From positions 1-64,000 of the forward strand of contig NZ_JIAH01000013.1 in the NCBI RefSeq assembly GCF_000688415.1: a stretch of 64,000 nucleotides of DNA, given 5' to 3'. The notes below the pieces were generated by a model. That model ran no database searches, was not told the DNA's origin, and worked only from the letters and a program-made list of their open reading frames with translations. The stretch is from Corynebacterium pseudodiphtheriticum DSM 44287. Its GTDB lineage: Bacteria; Actinomycetota; Actinomycetes; Mycobacteriales; Mycobacteriaceae. A program made the position numbers and the translations under genes. Of this stretch, positions 35,879-43,629 are shown piece after piece (position 1 is the first letter of the stretch; each line of letters begins with the position of its first letter).

Positions 35879-36079
35879 TTACGTCTTCGAAAAATACCGA
35901 GAGTGGGATTGCCGCAGATGTTCTTCGCTCTCACTGGCAACGGCAACAACTTCGAGATCAGGGTCATCATTGGTCTCATCCAATTCGAGGCGCCTCAATG
36001 TTGCCTCTGGCAGCGAGTCAAATTCATGGATGTCTAGTTCCCCTGAACGACGGTGGTACTGAATTAGATATGACGCCAT
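35879..36079 (-). CDS. Small acidic protein, candidate antitoxin or partner of RelA/SpoT-domain gene
   Basis: This 66-residue protein (MASYLIQYHRRSGELDIHEF, ending SHSRYFSKT) starts 23 bases after the RelA/SpoT-domain gene stops, on the same strand. It is acidic in the middle (LDETNDDPDLEVV) and has no membrane helix. Size, charge and position fit the small neutralising partner of a toxic alarmone-synthetase-like protein; that role is inference. A short A/G-rich stretch (GAAATGGAAGG) about 15 bases upstream could serve as its ribosome site. Confidence 0.6.
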   Translation of the reverse strand: MASYLIQYHRRSGELDIHEFDSLPEATLRRLELDETNDDPDLEVVAVASESEEHLRQSHSRYFSKT

Positions 36080-36102
36080 AACATTAGCCTTCCATTTCAG
36101 TC

Positions 36103-36909
36103 TTAGATTCGCTGCTGCCGCAATTCAGCTTGGATACGTGAAAGTTTATCATCGATTTGTCTGCGGAAATTACGAACATGGTCACGACTGTAGTGCGAAT
36201 CGCTGTCTGTGCGTTGTTCAAACTCAGCAATTTCCGTCGACGCTTCAAGTAGCTGCATCACAACGCCTTGTGCCTTCGGAGGCATCGTTGCTCCTTCGTG
36301 CAGGTAACGAATTTCTCTTCCGAAAATATCAGCAGCTTCTTCGTAATAGTTCGCCCATTTAGATTGCCAAGCCGTCCGGATCTGCATCTCGCTTCTACCA
36401 GCATTACCTCGGATATGGAGGTGAATGGCGCGATATCCCGAGTGGGGTTCGTCCCGACAGTCCCTGATATCTACACGTTTCGCACCACTATTTTCGAATC
36501 CGCGCTTAAAAACTTCTGCAACCTCTGTTTGCTCAGTCAGCGACAGATCGCAATCAAACCTAATGCCAGCTACATCTTGAATGTTCATTAACGGCGTGGT
36601 CTGCAACCTCTGCAGTTTTTCAAGCAAGGTGTCTTTAGTCTTTACTCGTGCAGATAATAAGTACGAACCCGAGTCTGGAGTCACGGCATCACCTGCAGGA
36701 CTGATGTTCATCATGAATCCAGACGTAATTTGCTCTGTAATCGAGAGTAATTCTTCAACATACACTGCATTAAATGCGATGTATTCATTAATCACTTTGA
36801 CTTCAAAGTCTTGACCATCACGCCAAAGACTTCCTTGTTTATTTACTCGGCTTTTAGAAAACGGCGGATTTTCGCCCAGAAAATTCGCGCTTTTTCGGCT
36901 TGGATTCAT
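36103..36909 (-). CDS. RelA/SpoT-domain nucleotidyltransferase-like protein
   Basis: The 268-residue protein has an isolated RelA/SpoT synthetase-type domain: KTKDTLLEKLQRL, NIQDVAGIRFDCDLSLTEQ (the D-x-x-G-x-R strand), HSGYRAIHLHIRG and MQIRTAWQSKWANYYEE. There is no HD hydrolase, TGS or ACT domain, so it is a single-domain member like small alarmone synthetases and toxSAS toxins. Its N-terminal 60 residues and C-terminal helix (RNFRRQIDDKLSRIQAEL) are polar. I place the start at ATG 36909; the frame is open further upstream only as antisense of the protease gene. A 66-residue gene follows. Confidence 0.82.
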   Translation of the reverse strand: MNPSRKSANFLGENPPFSKSRVNKQGSLWRDGQDFEVKVINEYIAFNAVYVEELLSITEQITSGFMMNISPAGDAVTPDSGSYLLSARVKTKDTLLEKLQRLQTTPLMNIQDVAGIRFDCDLSLTEQTEVAEVFKRGFENSGAKRVDIRDCRDEPHSGYRAIHLHIRGNAGRSEMQIRTAWQSKWANYYEEAADIFGREIRYLHEGATMPPKAQGVVMQLLEASTEIAEFEQRTDSDSHYSRDHVRNFRRQIDDKLSRIQAELRQQRI

Positions 36910-37029
36910 CCCACCCCCACAGAGACGTAATTCGTCAAAAAATTGAGCAGCTTGCGATAGCTGAATTCTAACAACTATGTATATTATTCGCTTATAGAAC
37001 ATATTGATTGCTAGTACTAAGATAAAGGT

Positions 37030-37968
37030 ATGCGGAAAATAGCCGTCCTTGCTGCAGCAAGTTTTCTCAGTGTCTTCGGAACAGCAACAGCCACCGGGCT
37101 GACGAACGGAACCGATGTTGCCACCACCGACACCGCTGCCGAAGGCGTGGTTCAAGTGGCCAGCTGCACTGGCACCGTGGTTGCTCCTCAGTGGGTGCTG
37201 ACCGCCCAGCATTGCGTCGAGGTTCCCAATTTGCAGCGATCGGTCTACGTTGGCACCACCCGCGAGCAGCAACACCGGGAAGAAAATCGGTTCACCTCGG
37301 ATTACGCAGTGTGGGCGCCGCACGGCGATGTGGCGTTGGTGCATGTCACCGATGCGTTGCCACAGCATCTGATCCGCGAGGTTCGCCACACACCGGTGAG
37401 CTTTGGTGAGCAGGGACGCGTGTACGGCTGGGGTGCTGGCACCGGCAAGACCTTGCAGTATGCCCGCGCTGCTGTTGGTAAAACTTCTTCCGGGGTTCGG
37501 CCGCAGGAAAGCCAGCATGATGCATTCCTCGTGCAGTATTTGGACGAGGCCACAGCCGGGCGCGGCGATTCCGGCGGGCCGCTTTTTGTCAACGGTGAGG
37601 TCGCCGGGGTGACCTCGTTTAAAGCTCCCCAAGGTGGTGGGCGTTTCTCGCTGTTTGCTTCGCTGCATGGGCTAGGCGATTGGATTGCGCAGACCACCGC
37701 TACCCCAGCACAGCCGAGCACTAACGAGACGCCCTCCGACGCCGAAGCCAAACGCCCGGATACAACTGCCCCAGACAGTCACCAGGGAGCCGCGCACCAG
37801 AATGGCCCCGTCGCCAAGCCCGAGCAGCCAAACACTAAGCCCGCGCCTCCCGTCGCCAAGCCCGAAAATCCGAATTCCAAGAATCCCCAGCCCTTGCCAC
37901 CACGCGGGCCGCTAGCCACCCCAGGTGGTGGTGCTGGCGGCTCCAGCTTGGGGTTGTCGTCTTCTTAG
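37030..37968 (+). CDS. Secreted S1 protease with Pro/Lys-rich tail
   Basis: A 312-residue exported protease: signal peptide MRKIAVLAAASFLSVFGTAT, then an S1 domain with His in VLTAQHCVEV, Asp in PHGDVALVHV and Ser in AGRGDSGGPLFVNG. After about residue 225 comes a low-complexity tail with near-repeats PVAKPEQPNTKP and PVAKPENPNSKN, then a Gly/Ser end; such tails can span or bind the cell wall. TAAGAT ends six bases before the ATG, so the mRNA may be leaderless. It diverges from the RelA/SpoT-domain gene. Confidence 0.88.
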   Translation: MRKIAVLAAASFLSVFGTATATGLTNGTDVATTDTAAEGVVQVASCTGTVVAPQWVLTAQHCVEVPNLQRSVYVGTTREQQHREENRFTSDYAVWAPHGDVALVHVTDALPQHLIREVRHTPVSFGEQGRVYGWGAGTGKTLQYARAAVGKTSSGVRPQESQHDAFLVQYLDEATAGRGDSGGPLFVNGEVAGVTSFKAPQGGGRFSLFASLHGLGDWIAQTTATPAQPSTNETPSDAEAKRPDTTAPDSHQGAAHQNGPVAKPEQPNTKPAPPVAKPENPNSKNPQPLPPRGPLATPGGGAGGSSLGLSSS

Positions 37969-38017
37969 CACGCCTGCATCTACGATCGCCTAGGAAATCC
38001 TTAAGCAAATCCCCCGC

Positions 38018-38718
38018 TCAGCGCCCCTGCAGCTTCGGCGCCGCAGAAACCTGCCGGATGGTGATGTTGATCCGGCCTTCTGCCAGCCCGCAGCCGTCGG
38101 GAAGCGTGGCATCATTCACGCGCACCACCCCGTGATAAGCAAAACGCTTCGGCCCGCCGAAAACCACCAGGTCACCGGAGCACAGTGTGACATCGTCCCA
38201 GGGCTGGGTGCGTGATTCGGTATGCCCCATGCGGAACAACGCTTCGTCGCCAATGGAGAGCGAAATGACCGGCGCCCGGGATTCCTCAAATTCGTCGACA
38301 TGCATGCCCATCCCGGAACCCGGCGGATAATAGTTGACCAGCACCATCTCTGGCACGAAGGTCTCTACCCAGGGGGGGCCAGTTCTTCGGCAACCTCTGC
38401 TGCCGCGCGCAACGCCACCGGTGCCAACGCAGCTAGGCTGTCTGGCACTGGCGGGACGGTGACGCCCGAGATCTTGTCGACATACCGGCAACTCGGATAA
38501 TGCCAGTACCTGCCTAAATGCAGCTGGTACACGCTCATCTGTCCGCCGGATTTTAGCGCCGGACGCAGCATCGCCATCGGAGTATCCGCGTACGTGCGGG
38601 CGATCTCACGGACCTCGTGCACTAGCTTTGCTTGCTTGTCGACGCCCAACCACCCCGGCAGGTGCGCCACGCCCGGCGCGATGCACTCACTCGGGCGCGG
38701 CAGAGAATCAAACAACAT
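38018..38718 (-). pseudogene. alkB: AlkB-type 2OG-Fe(II) dioxygenase, frameshifted in a C7 tract
   Basis: Two overlapping frames together read as one AlkB protein that repairs alkylated bases. The first frame (MLFDSLPRPSECIAPGVAHL onward) ends at APPG-stop. The second resumes as WVETFVPEMVLVNYYPPGSG and carries the iron ligands HVDEFEE (HxD) and FAYHGV, plus RINITIRQ for 2-oxoglutarate. The join is at seven consecutive C on the coding strand (38372-38378); eight would restore one frame. This could be a sequencing slip, a recent mutation or phase variation. ATG 38718 is the likely start. Confidence 0.8.
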
Positions 38719-38817
38719 GCTCTCACCGTATCGGCTGCTGTGGGCTGTGTCGACGGGTGGCACAGCCACGGTGGTCGTCAGGCCCACGAGGAGCCCCGCA
38801 CCCTGATATGTTTACGC

Positions 38818-38869
38818 AATCGACATTAGACATGTTTAATGTCGATTTTTCGCCTGAAAATCGACATTA
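38818..38869 (+). promoter_or_regulatory. Three-copy operator upstream of fic
   Basis: AATCGACATTA occurs at 38818-38828, inverted (TAATGTCGATT) at 38837-38847 to form an 11-bp palindrome with an 8-base centre, and again direct at 38859-38869. The third copy contains TCGACA, placed 17 bases before the TATTCT -10-like box, so a bound repressor would cover the -35 region. Confidence 0.75.
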
Positions 38870-38883
38870 CTCACCAATATGTT

Positions 38884-38889
38884 TATTCT
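38884..38889 (+). promoter_or_regulatory. Candidate -10 box for fic
   Basis: TATTCT with TCGACA (38861-38866) 17 bases upstream as -35, and ATG 38896 six bases downstream, gives a near-consensus leaderless promoter. Confidence 0.5.
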
Positions 38890-38895
38890 TTCGAC

Positions 38896-39996
38896 ATGAG
38901 CAGCACCACGTTCGACCCCAACCGGCCTTTCAACGAGCTTCCACCTCTGCCCCCTGCCCAAGTCGTCGAAACCGTTCCGGTACTCAAAGCGATTATTGCT
39001 GCAAAAGAAAAACTTGCTGAGCTACGCACCGCTTGCCAGCTTATTCCCAATCCGGAGATTCTTACTTCCACGATTCCGTTGCGCGAAGCACGTGCGTCTA
39101 CAGAGATCGAAAACATCGTAACCACAAACGATGAGCTTTTCCGCGCTGCCTGGAACGTTGACGCAGAGCCAACCCCGGCAACTAAAGAAGCTCTGCGCTA
39201 TAACACTGCCTTACATGCGGGCTTGGAATCGATCGGCCAGCGGCCACTATCTGCCAAGACCACGCAAATAGTCTGCGGAACTTTGCAAAGCGATGAACCG
39301 CACATCGCGCCGTTTCGCTCTTACCCTGGAACGTTTATCGGTAACCCGCATACGCAACAGCGCATCTACACTCCACCTGAAGGGCGCGAAGTGATTGAAC
39401 AGCACTTATCGCGTTGGGAGCGCTATATTTATAGCGAGCATGACGTTGATTCTTTGGTAAAGATGGCTCTGCTGCATTATCAGTTCGAAGCCATCCACCC
39501 GTTTGCCGATGGTAACGGACGCACAGGGCGTATCCTCAATGTGCTGTATCTGCTGCAAGAAGCCCTACTTCCGTTCCCTGTGCTTTATTTATCCGGCTAT
39601 ATCGTGGAAAACAAGGCGCAATATTATCGTTGCTTGAACCGAGTGACAACGGAATCTGCCTGGGAAGATTGGCTTTTGTTTATGATCCACGGCGTGGAGG
39701 CTGCAGCCACCGACGCCGCCACTATGATCGCTGACTTACGTCAGGTACAAGATGAGATCACGGCTGCTATCCGCGATGCGGGCGTTATTAGTCCGGCTAA
39801 AGAAATGTCTGAAATCACGATGGTGCGCCCGTACCTACGAATTCAGGATGTGGAAGACAGCGGACTAGTGAAAAGACAAACGGCTGCAACGTGGCTTAAT
39901 CATCTGGTTAGTATTGGGGTGTTGAGCGAAATTAAGCGGGGCCGTCAGCGCATTTTCATTAACGACGCCGCATTGCGCGTACTCACGCGGGAGTAG
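38896..39996 (+). CDS. fic: Fic-domain AMP transferase with winged-helix C-terminus
   Basis: Fic proteins transfer AMP (or similar) to target hydroxyls. In this 366-residue product the motif HPFADGNGRTGR is intact. The inhibitory helix ASTEIENI is N-terminal, matching (S/T)xxxE(G/N) and hence class II, in which that Glu restrains activity. The C-terminus (QTAATWLNHLVSIGVLSEIK) is a winged helix as in the SoFic-type Fic proteins. I choose ATG 38896 (MSSTTFDPNRPFNELPPLPP); ATG 38839 lies inside the operator. The winged helix makes autoregulation through the upstream repeats likely. Confidence 0.92.
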   Translation: MSSTTFDPNRPFNELPPLPPAQVVETVPVLKAIIAAKEKLAELRTACQLIPNPEILTSTIPLREARASTEIENIVTTNDELFRAAWNVDAEPTPATKEALRYNTALHAGLESIGQRPLSAKTTQIVCGTLQSDEPHIAPFRSYPGTFIGNPHTQQRIYTPPEGREVIEQHLSRWERYIYSEHDVDSLVKMALLHYQFEAIHPFADGNGRTGRILNVLYLLQEALLPFPVLYLSGYIVENKAQYYRCLNRVTTESAWEDWLLFMIHGVEAAATDAATMIADLRQVQDEITAAIRDAGVISPAKEMSEITMVRPYLRIQDVEDSGLVKRQTAATWLNHLVSIGVLSEIKRGRQRIFINDAALRVLTRE

Positions 39997-40057
39997 GGTC
40001 CACGACGATTTTAAGTCTGTCTACGCTTGCCGACGCCACCACCGAGCAACCCGCTGA

Positions 40058-41281
40058 TCAGCGCAAATACTCACACGCTGCCGAGACCAATGCCCGGGTT
40101 CCGGTTTCTAGAGTCGGTTGCAGAACCGGCGCGAATTTCGGGCTGTGGTTCGGAATACTCACGCCTTCTGGCGCCCCACCAAGTAGCCAGAAACAGTACG
40201 GTGTGCCGAAGGCGTCGGCAAGCACGGAGAAATCTTCCGATGCCGTCAGTGGTTCGATGCGGTGCACATTCGCCTCGCCGAGGTCACGTCTGAAGCTCGC
40301 GGTTAACCGGCTGGCCACCACGTTGTCGTTGTCTGTGACCGGGAAGGACTCGTAATAGCGGAACTCCGGCTCCCGCGGCGCACCGGCAGCTACGGCCTCC
40401 CCGCGAGTGATCCGCTCGATCGCCGCGAGGATCCGTGCGCGCACTGCTTCGTCGTAGGCGCGCACGTTCAGCTTCAGCCGCGCGGTTTCCGGGATGACAT
40501 TCGGGCGCGTGCCAGCTTCCACGACGCCGACGGTGACCACCCCGAATTCGTGCGGGCTCAGCTCACGCGCCACGATCGTCTGCAAGCGCTGCACCACGTG
40601 CGCTGCCAGAACAATCGGGTCGACGCCCAGGTGTGGCATCGAACCGTGCGAGCCGCGCCCGTGCAGCGTGATGTCCACGTTCACCGCCGTCGACATGAAC
40701 GGCCCTGGCACCACGCCCACCTGACCGGCTGGCACTGGGCCGCAGAAAACATGCTGGCCCAGCACCACATCTGGCTTGTCGACGCGTTCCACGAGCCCGT
40801 CGGCAACCATCGACTTCGAGCCCTCGCCGGTCTCTTCCCCCGGCTGGAATAGCAGTTGCAACCGGCCGGACCACTGCTCACGGTGGCGCATCATCAGCGC
40901 CCCCATCGCCAGCAACGATGCCACGTGGCAATCGTGCCCGCAGGCGTGCATGACGGGGACGGTCTTTCCTTCTGGGTTCACCGCCGTTGCCGTCGAGGCA
41001 TAGTCCAGCCCGGTTTCCTCGCGCACCGGCAGTGCATCAAAATCTGCACGCAACATGACCGTCGCCCCTGGCCCATTGTCCAGCGTGCCGACGAGCCCGC
41101 CACCAATCTTGTCGACGCGATACCCCAGCGTCTCCAGTTCGCGGGCGATCACCCCGCGCGTGCGTACCTCCTGCATGCTCAGCTCCGGGTTGCGGTGCAG
41201 ATCCAGGTAAATCTCGGTTTGCCACTGCTCCACCGAGGCGTAGTCGCCCATGATCGTAGTAACCGCGCTACTAGCATCCAT
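40058..41281 (-). CDS. M20-family amidohydrolase/peptidase
   Basis: A 407-residue zinc amidohydrolase of the M20D (hippurate/IAA-amino acid hydrolase) type. Metal-binding motifs are visible: VMHACGHDCHVAS, LLFQPGEETGEGS and the C-terminal PNHSPKFAP; the dimerisation domain starts at HGRGSHGSMPHLGVDP. It cleaves N-acyl amino acids or similar. It starts 12 bases after the stop of the DUF3100 membrane protein, so the two are an operon; the pairing suggests import of an acylated compound followed by hydrolysis. Confidence 0.92.
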   Translation of the reverse strand: MDASSAVTTIMGDYASVEQWQTEIYLDLHRNPELSMQEVRTRGVIARELETLGYRVDKIGGGLVGTLDNGPGATVMLRADFDALPVREETGLDYASTATAVNPEGKTVPVMHACGHDCHVASLLAMGALMMRHREQWSGRLQLLFQPGEETGEGSKSMVADGLVERVDKPDVVLGQHVFCGPVPAGQVGVVPGPFMSTAVNVDITLHGRGSHGSMPHLGVDPIVLAAHVVQRLQTIVARELSPHEFGVVTVGVVEAGTRPNVIPETARLKLNVRAYDEAVRARILAAIERITRGEAVAAGAPREPEFRYYESFPVTDNDNVVASRLTASFRRDLGEANVHRIEPLTASEDFSVLADAFGTPYCFWLLGGAPEGVSIPNHSPKFAPVLQPTLETGTRALVSAACEYLR

Positions 41282-41293
41282 GAAGTTTGCTCC

Positions 41294-42601
41294 TTACAAC
41301 AACACATTCGCAATCGCAGCGGATCCCACGAAGGTTCCGGTGAACACCAGCAGGGCGATCACGGCAATCTGCACACCGGATTTTTTGAAGATCGAGACTT
41401 CCGTGCGCGAGATCGCCAATCCGGAATACGTTAACGCCGGGGTCAGCAGTGCCAGCATATTCAGCTGATCCGTCGCGGCAATGAATGCTTCCGACCATGG
41501 CAAAAACGGCAGCGCTGCCAGGATCGCCACCACGGAAATCCACGCCACGTTGGGCACGCCGATGCGCACGTATTTCGTAATCAGCAGCCCGCCAATGCAG
41601 CAGACGTAGAGGATCACCATGCCCGGTGCGGCAGCCAGCGGGTTCACCCCGGAATTTACCCAGTTCACTACCAGCGCGAGCACGCAAACCCACACGAGCG
41701 CAGCCAGTACTGTGCGGATCGGCAGCTCGGTGTCGCCTTCTTGGCCGGATTCCCATTCTTCATCGGTGTATGCGCTGAAGTTGCTTGCCGACGCCTTCTG
41801 CCGTCGCATTTTCGCCAGCACCGTGAACAGGCGTTCTGCTAGCGGTAGCGCGATGAACGCGGAGACGAATAACCCGGTGCCGTAGGTGAGCAGGTTGCTG
41901 GTGGCCGCGAAGGCGCTGATCTCGTTGGCGGCATCCGGCACGGTTTCTGCCAAGGCCGTGGAGCACGCGCCCATCATGCTGCCGGAGCCCACGCCACAGG
42001 CCATGGCCAGCGAGCGAATATCGAATACCTCCCAGGAAGCGAATAGCCCGGCCACCAGCGAGAAGTACACGCCGCCGAAGACGGTGCCCATGACGTAGAC
42101 GCCCATCACGCCGATGCCTTCGGAGGATTTCAGACCGTATCTATCCGCAACCAGCGCGATGTTTGGTTCCCGTGCGATGGAGTGTGTTGCACCGATGGTT
42201 TCGCGCCCCATGTTGAACAGCAGCACAGCCACGGGCATGGCGATCAGCAGCGTGGCAACGTTGCCGAGTTCTTGCAGGATCAACGCGGGCCCGGCTGCGA
42301 TGATGTCACCGATTTGCGGGCCAATGCCGATGGCGAATTTCGCCATGAACGGCATCATGCAGATGAGAATCCACCGCGGCGCAATTCCTGCGCCCTGCTT
42401 ACCGACGACGTTGCCCAGACCAGAAACAATATTCGGGTTGAACAACAGTGAGAAGAAAAACGCGTACAGCAGCGGCAGCAGAACCACCGTGCCGATGCCG
42501 ATGTCGATCTGGATGATGCCGATGACCTCTGCCAGGCATGCGAGCACCAACACGACTAGGTGCAGGCGCCAATGCATCAGGCGTGCGATAGTTTCAGCCA
42601 T
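41294..42601 (-). CDS. DUF3100-family polytopic membrane protein
   Basis: This 435-residue protein has about 11-12 hydrophobic segments, opening with MHWRLHLVVLVLACLAEVIG and including GIGVMGVYVMGTVFGGVYFS and GVGSGSMMGACSTALAETVP. The layout matches the DUF3100 transporter-like family, typically next to M20 amidohydrolases, as here. The substrate is unknown. Start MAETIARLMHW (42601) is preferred over the ATG at 42634, as the extension is polar and unrelated. A perfect 11-bp inverted repeat 45-70 bases upstream may be its operator. Confidence 0.82.
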   Translation of the reverse strand: MAETIARLMHWRLHLVVLVLACLAEVIGIIQIDIGIGTVVLLPLLYAFFFSLLFNPNIVSGLGNVVGKQGAGIAPRWILICMMPFMAKFAIGIGPQIGDIIAAGPALILQELGNVATLLIAMPVAVLLFNMGRETIGATHSIAREPNIALVADRYGLKSSEGIGVMGVYVMGTVFGGVYFSLVAGLFASWEVFDIRSLAMACGVGSGSMMGACSTALAETVPDAANEISAFAATSNLLTYGTGLFVSAFIALPLAERLFTVLAKMRRQKASASNFSAYTDEEWESGQEGDTELPIRTVLAALVWVCVLALVVNWVNSGVNPLAAAPGMVILYVCCIGGLLITKYVRIGVPNVAWISVVAILAALPFLPWSEAFIAATDQLNMLALLTPALTYSGLAISRTEVSIFKKSGVQIAVIALLVFTGTFVGSAAIANVLL

Positions 42602-42645
42602 ATAAGAAATTAAACTAGATGGATAACACCGCACAAAATACTGTA

Positions 42646-42671
42646 TTCACGCTGTGTAGTCACAGCGTGAA
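42646..42671 (-). promoter_or_regulatory. Perfect 11-bp inverted repeat upstream of the DUF3100-M20 operon
   Basis: TTCACGCTGTG and CACAGCGTGAA flank the four-base centre TAGT. Perfect symmetry and position 45-70 bases before the start codon suggest a repressor operator; a short hairpin is the alternative. Confidence 0.6.
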
Positions 42672-42732
42672 CTGCAAAGAAAGGTAAGTGCGGCAAATAT
42701 CCACTGCCCGTTTTGTCGTTTACGCCACATAG

Positions 42733-42788
42733 CACAGCCCCCCTCTCATTTTAGCTGTTCTTAATGAGAAGCTTGGAGGGGGTTTCTG
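42733..42788. repeat. Hairpin element, left copy
   Basis: CCCCCCTCTCATT pairs imperfectly with AATGAGAAGCTTGGAGGGGG and is followed by TTTCTG. The sequence closely resembles the element at 48500-48555, in the same orientation. It lies between two divergent genes, an unexpected place for a terminator. The rest of 42602-42943 holds the inverted repeat, this element and a presumed promoter for the Abi gene. Confidence 0.6.
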
Positions 42789-42930
42789 TTGATTCTTAGT
42801 GTACTGCAGGCATTGAAAAATTCACGAATGCACATACATAGCCACTAATAACCCGAAATATCAATAACCCCGGCGATTTACTCCTACTTACGTAGTGCAG
42901 GGATCGTTCCGGGGCTTTCGAGTTAAAGAC

Positions 42931-42936
42931 TAACAT
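42931..42936 (+). promoter_or_regulatory. Candidate -10 box for the Abi-like gene
   Basis: TAACAT, seven bases, then ATG 42944. The hexamer overlaps the alternative ATG at 42935. Confidence 0.35.
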
Positions 42937-42943
42937 GTCCATT

Positions 42944-43579
42944 ATGAATAATTCAAAGTCACCCCTAGTAACGCTATCTCAGTGGTTTTCCTCTGCACGA
43001 ATGACACGATACGCCGACCATCCATCACCAGAAGCGCTATACCTTTGGAATACTCACCTCACGAAGACCTATCTTGCCGACATCGAGCATCTCGAGGTGC
43101 TTCTCCGAAATTGTATCCACGATGCCCTAACCAGAAGATACAACGAACGATGGTTTGACGACGACAGAATAGCTTTCAGCAAGGAAGCAGAGAAAAGTAT
43201 CCGCAAGGCGAAAAGACGAGCCGGAGGTGAGAAGGCGCCACCAGGGAAAATCATCGCTGAGCTCAGCTTTGACTTCTGGCGCTTCCTGTTAAGTAGTCGC
43301 TATCAGGCCAGCATCTGGCCTCAGGTAGAGAAAGCTTTGCAGGAAAAACCCAACAGCAGACAGCAATTCGAAGATTTTGTATCCATTGTCTACAAAATGA
43401 GAAACAGATGCTCTCACCACGAATCAATCGTCCAACAACACGATGCACCCCGTGAAGCAGCACATCTCGACTCCGTTGATAACGCCATACACGTGGTGGC
43501 AAACTTCATTGATCCCTATGCCGCGGCATGGATCAAACGCCATTCCCGCGTCGTCGTTATCCGAGCACAACGCCCTTAG
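42944..43579 (+). CDS. Abi-like protein with HEPN RNase motif
   Basis: The 211-residue protein fits the Abi-like (Abi_2/AbiD-F) family: early SPEALYLWNTHLTKTYLADI, then LEVLLRNCIHDALTRRYNER, FWRFLLSSRYQASIW, and the C-terminal VYKMRNRCSHHESIVQQ. RNRCSH is an R-x4-H motif as in HEPN RNases. Family members abort phage infection by degrading RNA; that role is inferred here. Start ATG 42944 or 42935. It stands alone and is followed 50 bases later by the remains of an IS3-type element, consistent with a mobile defence gene. Confidence 0.78.
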   Translation: MNNSKSPLVTLSQWFSSARMTRYADHPSPEALYLWNTHLTKTYLADIEHLEVLLRNCIHDALTRRYNERWFDDDRIAFSKEAEKSIRKAKRRAGGEKAPPGKIIAELSFDFWRFLLSSRYQASIWPQVEKALQEKPNSRQQFEDFVSIVYKMRNRCSHHESIVQQHDAPREAAHLDSVDNAIHVVANFIDPYAAAWIKRHSRVVVIRAQRP

Positions 43580-43629
43580 GCATGTCCCTCAGAATTATGG
43601 CAAGAAATTAAAATTGTCATCAAAATTGG

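Noticed and set aside
36910-37668. Upstream extension of the RelA/SpoT-domain frame to 521 codons
   Set aside because: The added part is antisense of the signal peptide and S1 domain of the protease at 37030 and reads as low-quality Gly/Cys/His-rich sequence.
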